Positions 59,542-64,000 of a stretch of DNA of 64,000 nucleotides are shown one piece after another. The notes under the pieces are model-generated. The model had not been told where the DNA came from and made no database searches. It worked only from the letters and a program-made list of their open reading frames with translations. Made by a program: the position numbers and the translations under genes. Within the stretch, counting starts at the first letter, position 1. Each line of letters starts with the position of its first letter. Source of the DNA: Bimuria novae-zelandiae CBS 107.79 (Eukaryota > Ascomycota > Dothideomycetes > Pleosporales > Didymosphaeriaceae); NCBI GenBank assembly GCA_010015655.1, contig ML976709.1, positions 88,726-152,725 on the forward strand. The letters are read 5' to 3'.

Positions 59542-62500
59542 ATGTCATAAACAGTCAGGCATTAATCAAGCTACCGGTACAGCTTAAAGAAACATGGATG
59601 AAAGCCATGCTGGACTCAGGAGCACAGGAAAGTTATGTGTCAAGAAAAGCACTTAATAGAGCAGGACTCTATGAGCGCAAAAAGGCCATACCCTATGCTA
59701 TCCATATCGCGAATGGACAACTGATGCCCGGCAAGGCAATGATTGAATACGAGGTCGAAACTACCCTCACGATCCATGGACACCAGGAATCGATTACCCT
59801 CGACATCATTGAGGAAGCCAATCACGACGTGATTTTAAGACTACCCTAGTTAAGGAAGCACAATCCCACGATTAACTAAAAAAGAAAGAAGCTATCCTTT
59901 AAGCGCTGCAACTATGCATTGCAAGCAAAGCCTACGCATCAACAAAGCATGATAGTAGATGAGAGAGCTATCAACACTATAGTCTCGCAACAGACAGTCG
60001 AAAAACGGAAGAAACCCTTGGCAGACGCTGGCAGGAACCACCAGGTCACAGAGCGCAAGAAGATGGATGAAAGCACAAACCATGAAATTCCAGAATGCTA
60101 CCGAGCATGGAATCATATGTTCACCGAGAGAGAAGGAAAAGCAAACCTTCCAGAACATCAGCCCTGGGATCTAGCAATAGACCTAGTAGAAGGAAAAACG
60201 CCACCCTTTAGACCACTATATAGCAAGACTAGAAAAGAACTCCAACAAGAAAAAGAATTCATCGAGACAAATCTCGCGAAAGGATACATACGACCATCAA
60301 AGTCACCAGCAGCCAGCCCTTTCATGTTTGTCATAAAGAAAGACGGCACACCACGACCATGTGTTAACTATTAGAAGATTAACGACATGACGATTAAAAA
60401 TCGATACCCACTACCAAACATCTCAGAATTAAGAGACCGACTATCAAGAGCCAAACGCTTTACACTAATAGACTTACAAGATAGATATCACCTTATAAGA
60501 ATTAAGGAAGGTGACAAGTGGAAGACAGCATTTAGGTCACGCTACGGACTGTTCGAATACATAGTCATGCCTTTTAGACTCACCAACGCACCAGCGAACT
60601 TCTAAGCGCTAGTTAACTTTGTATTACGCAACTATCTGGACATATTCGTCATCGCATACATGGACGATATACTTGTTTACTCCGAGAACGACGAGGACCA
60701 CGTCCCGCACGTACAAACAGTACTGACAGCACTAGACAAGGCACATCTCAGGATCAAGCCAAAGAAGTGCAAATGGCACGTAACACGACTTGAATTCCTA
60801 GGACACGTTATCAGCACAGAAGGAATCAAAGTCGCACCTAACAAGATCAAATGCATTAAGAACTAGCTAATACTAAAGACGGCGAAGAACATCCAAGAAT
60901 TCTTAGGATTCTGTAGATTTAATCGACAATTCATCAAGGATTACGCAAAGATCACGATACCACTTATAAACCTTATAAGAAAAGACACACTATTCGCATG
61001 GACTGCAGAGTGTAGAATATCGTTCCAACTCTTAAAGACCGCATGCATTATGCCACCAGTACTCATCCACTTCAGGGATAGAAAACCACTACGAATCGAA
61101 ACAGACGCAAGTGACCTCGCGATAGGCGCCTACGCGAAGCAAGAAAAAGATGGCAAATGGCACCCTATTGCATATTACTCATGCAAGTTCACCGACACGG
61201 AAGCACGATATGACGTACACGACAAAGAACTATACGTAATCGTCAAAACACTAAAGCACTGGAGAATCTACGCTCTCAGCTACTCTACGCTTAAGATCTT
61301 TACAGATTATAAGAACCTTACACGCTTCACGACCACGAAAGAACTTACACCAAGACAGGCAAGATGGTCGGAAACGCTTAGACAATACAAATTCAAGATC
61401 GTATATACACCTAGCAAAGAAAACGGACGAGCAGACGCACTCAGCCGACGACACGACCTTACAGGAGACAAAGTAAAAACCTACTCCGCGATACTAAAAC
61501 AAAAACCCGATGGTTCTTTAGAACCCACGGCAGAACTCAATCAACTCCTTGTACTCACGCGAGAAGTACCCAAGGAACAACAGACAGAGGTCATACAACA
61601 ATACCATGATAACCCAGTATACGGACACCCAGGAATTAAGAAGACAATGGAACTTATCCAACGAAACTACACATTCCAAGGGATCAAAGAAGCAGTAACA
61701 ACGTACATACGCAAGTGCGCAGACTGCCAAAAGAACAAACATGCCACTCATCTCAAGTACGGTGAGATGCAAACAATACAGATTCCAACAGCACCATGGG
61801 AAGATATCGCAATGGACTTTGTAACTAGACTACCCAAGTCAAAAGACACAGCAACAGGAATGAGCTACGACTCGATATTGGTAATCATATGCAGATTCAC
61901 CAAATATGTGGAACTATTACCATGTCAAAAGACGACTACGGCCAAGGAACTCGCGTTTCTCATCCTAGATCGACTTATACAACACCATGGAATTCCAAAG
62001 ACAATTATCAGCGATAGAGACAAGCTCTTCACATCAAACTACTGGACAACCCTTATGGCACTTATTGGAACAAAACGAAAGTTATCAACAGCCTATCACC
62101 CGCAAACGGACGGACAGACAGAACGTACGAATCAAACGATCGAAACGTACCTACGCATCTACTGCAACAACCAGAAGAATAACTGGATTTTATTATTACC
62201 TATGGCACAATTAGCATATAACAACAAGGTATCAGCAGCAACAGGATACACACCATTTTATGCAAACCACGGAAGACACCCACATCTCTTTGATCAAGTA
62301 TTTCTTACAACGATTAAAACGGAAGAAGCCATCAACATGGCAGAAAACATGAAGAAAATACACGAACAACTCCGAAGAAACCTCGAGAAAGCTTAACAGC
62401 AAAGCATTTCCTACACCAACAAGAAACGAAAAACGGCACCTTAGCTGAAAAAGGGGGATAAAGCATACCTGCTTACGAAGAATCTTCGAACTCAAAAGAA

Positions 62501-62873
62501 GAAGCACAAGAAACTGGACCATGTCAAGGTCGGACCATTTTTCATTTCGAAACAAGTATCACCGGTCAACTACCGATTGGAACTACCGCCAGATGCCAAA
62601 ATACATCCGGTATTCCACATAGACCGACTGGAACCAGCAGACCCAGAAACACCAGTTAAGACAACCTTCTATCACCAGCCAGAGGAAGAAACCGAATTCG
62701 AAGTCGAGAAAATACTACAACATACAGATTAGCCACGAACATATCTTATTAAATGGAAAGGATATCCACACAGCGAAAATACATGGGAACCCGAAGAACA
62801 CTTACGGAACTGCCAAGAAAGAATACAGCAATATTGGCACGCCATTAAGCAGCTGAAGAAGACGAAGGCTTAG
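59502..62873 (+). pseudogene. pol of element D: protease, RT, RNase H, integrase, chromodomain
   Basis: A single frame with eight in-frame stops by my count and no frameshift. Protease: MLDSGAQESYVSRKAL (Asp-Ser-Gly, about 59600). [35 protein letters not shown], the intact active site AYMDDILVYS (about 60655) and LEFLGHVISTEGI. RNase H: IETDASDLAIGAY and a DALSRR terminus. Integrase: HHCC zinc region (HPGIKKTMEL...CADCQKNK) and DDE core with MDFVTRLPKS, IISDRDKLFTS and HPQTDGQTERTNQ. The C-terminus is a chromodomain ([28 protein letters not shown]). RNase H plus integrase (61050-62396) is uninterrupted for 448 codons. The chromodomain marks it as a chromovirus. Confidence 0.92.
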
Positions 62874-63315
62874 ACCAGATCACGGACCAATTAATCACCT
62901 CCGCACCTAAGGCAGCCTTGGGATTAACCGAAGCCACTGCTTGTGCAAGCTCCTCACGGGCCTCCAACGCTTCCAACTCGTCAATCGTGGACATGCCACG
63001 ATCAAACAATTCTTGTTCCTTCCGACGTAACTTTTTACGCTGATCGCGCAACCGCGCCATCTTCTCTCGTGCCAGACGTGCACGAAGGAGAGCCGCATGA
63101 GCAAGCTCCTCTTCCACCCGAAGCTTCGCTTCCTCCTCGGCCTCTAACTTTTCTAACCTTTCCATCTCTGCATCTATCTTCGAGTAATCCGGCAAAGGAA
63201 CCTCTTCCGGCTCGCACTTCTAATTACCGAACCGAACGCAATTTGTGCACTTCGAGTGCAAAGACGACAACCAACACGGTAGCTGCTTTTTCACGCAATA
63301 GGTGCACGCGACCAT
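62845..63315 (-). CDS. Antisense ORF of element D: six-Cys cluster plus coiled coil, one internal TAG
   Basis: From ATG 63315 to TAA 62845 on the strand opposite to gag-pol: 156 codons with a single TAG (63220-63222) that one C-to-T or G-to-A change explains. The N-terminus is [20 protein letters not shown] followed by [11 protein letters not shown], the stop, and [16 protein letters not shown]. The six Cys are spaced C-x2-C-x6-C-x8-C-x2-C-x7-C, compatible with a Zn2Cys6 (Gal4-type) cluster; a fungal Cys-rich domain of unknown function such as DUF3716 is an alternative. Residues about 45-120 are Glu/Lys/Arg/Leu-rich with heptad-like spacing ([20 protein letters not shown]), a likely coiled coil. 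It overlaps the end of pol by 29 bp, tail to tail. No known function. A damaged counterpart lies at the same place in element A. Confidence 0.7.
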
Positions 63316-63418
63316 CGCGAACACGCAGTCTCGCTCGAGGCGATTGGCTTAGGAATGACAGTATTGGGCGGATCGAGAAAATGGCTTTATGGGTTTAGAA
63401 CTCATGAGGACATTGAGC

Positions 63419-63435
63419 TCGGAGAGGGGAGCTAA
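63419..63435 (+). other. Polypurine tract of element D
   Basis: GGAGAGGGGAG followed by CTAA, immediately before the 3' LTR. Confidence 0.7.
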
Positions 63436-63867
63436 TGTTAGGATCCAACATGTCACACAGGTGGGGCAACGGCAGTTAAGAACCACCAACGTCTTAGCAC
63501 ACCCGGGCCAAGCGATCACGTGACACAAGTCACGAGTCCCAGAATTATCGGAAGTCCCAATCGTATCTTGGCATATGGGATTCTGGGACTTATGGGACAC
63601 ATGGGACATTTGGGATTCTTGGGACTCAGCATAGTATATAGGAACGCGAGGATGAACTCTTATACTCGTGTTCAACCTGTTTATCAATCTATCGTTTGGA
63701 TTTGACTCAGGCTCTAGTCGATTCGATTGTGACTCCTACGCTCTCTCGATACTGACAACCCTATTGACTAGCTTAAGCAGTCAATACCCCTTCCTTGCCT
63801 AACAAGTACTCTTGCCCGAGAACCAACCCTAACTACTTACGGACTAGCTACCCGTAGGGACTTAACA
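63436..63867 (+). repeat. 3' LTR of element D
   Basis: 432 bp, same length as the 5' LTR and collinear with it without gaps; the differences are all transitions. Confidence 0.95.
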
Positions 63868-63872
63868 CTTCT

Positions 63873-64000
63873 TAAAGGATTCTATATAGGTAGTATACCT
63901 ATATTAGTTTAGGTCGTGTCTAGAAAGCTAATAGTTTTCTAGGCAAGTTAAGGTCTGCGTAAAAGCCTCTTTTATAATTATTTCTAGGGTGTATAAGACT
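63873..64000. other. RIP-mutated sequence beyond element D
   Basis: AT-rich, stop-rich, probably the continuation of the LINE into which element D inserted. Runs off the window. Confidence 0.4.

Larger units (their letters stand above)
57170..63867 (+). mobile_element. Ty3/Gypsy chromovirus D, complete and the least damaged element
   Basis: 432-bp LTRs (57170-57601, 63436-63867) begin TGTTAGGATCC and end CTTAACA. A perfect 5-bp target duplication CTTCT (57165-57169, 63868-63872) flanks the element. The order is gag, protease, RT, RNase H, integrase, chromodomain, then an antisense ORF and a purine tract. By my reading the two LTRs differ at 15 positions, all transitions. It is inserted in the LINE. 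Confidence 0.96.

Noticed and set aside
57170..63867. Element D as an endogenous virus with an envelope gene
   Set aside because: The only extra frame is the antisense Cys/coiled-coil ORF; no signal peptide or membrane segment is present.

Overview
The window looks like nuclear DNA of a filamentous ascomycete (Pezizomycotina; I would guess Dothideomycetes, but that is inference). The evidence is introns of about 43-75 bp with GT...AG ends, fungal gene families (psi-producing oxygenase, DUF2235 hydrolase, PTH11/SAT4-type rhodopsin-domain membrane protein, NACHT/STAND relic) and long AT-rich blocks with the pattern left by repeat-induced point mutation (RIP). In those blocks, transposon reading frames are littered with TAA/TAG at former Gln/Trp codons and catalytic Asp/Gly/Cys codons carry G-to-A or C-to-T changes. 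I see no rRNA, tRNA or CRISPR.

Layout. 1-554: 5' part of a protein kinase gene (minus strand) with one in-frame stop. 785-3949: complete RIP-mutated hAT transposon with an 8-bp target duplication. 4157-8355 (minus): 13-exon fatty-acid dioxygenase/P450 fusion (Ppo/linoleate diol synthase type). 8505-9294: promoter-side tandem duplication and a small terminal-inverted-repeat element. 9517-11108: DUF2235 hydrolase. 12470-12736: NACHT/STAND fragment. 13189-15222 (minus): five-exon chromodomain protein. 16.6-31.2 kb: nested, strongly RIP-mutated LTR retrotransposons, including a complete Gypsy chromovirus (A, 23140-30078, 5-bp target duplication). 31.6-35.1 kb: two convergent FAD oxidoreductase genes, one with a premature stop. 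36738-40046: PIF/Harbinger transposon with a Myb/SANT gene and a transposase interrupted by a 435-N gap. 41530-42799: rhodopsin-domain membrane protein. 44055-44840 (minus): kappa-class GST. 45-52 kb: two Fot1/pogo-like transposons, a 730-bp foldback element and Gypsy relic C. 52136-57164: Tad-like LINE (minus). 57170-63867: the youngest element, Gypsy chromovirus D with 432-bp LTRs, and a 5-bp target duplication.

The host genes are islands between repeat blocks and show no clear shared pathway. Spliced models for six genes (Ppo, DUF2235, chromodomain, GMC, rhodopsin-domain, GST kappa) were built by hand from splice signals and family conservation; each has a total exon length divisible by three.

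The most interesting signal is in the two chromoviruses. Both carry, between pol and the 3' LTR and on the opposite strand, a reading frame starting with a six-cysteine cluster spaced like a fungal Zn2Cys6 motif and followed by a charged, heptad-rich segment. In D this ORF (62845-63315) is nearly intact; in A (29169-29518) it is a RIP-damaged relic with the same layout. D also has a U UUU UUA heptamer exactly where gag and pol overlap in the -1 frame.
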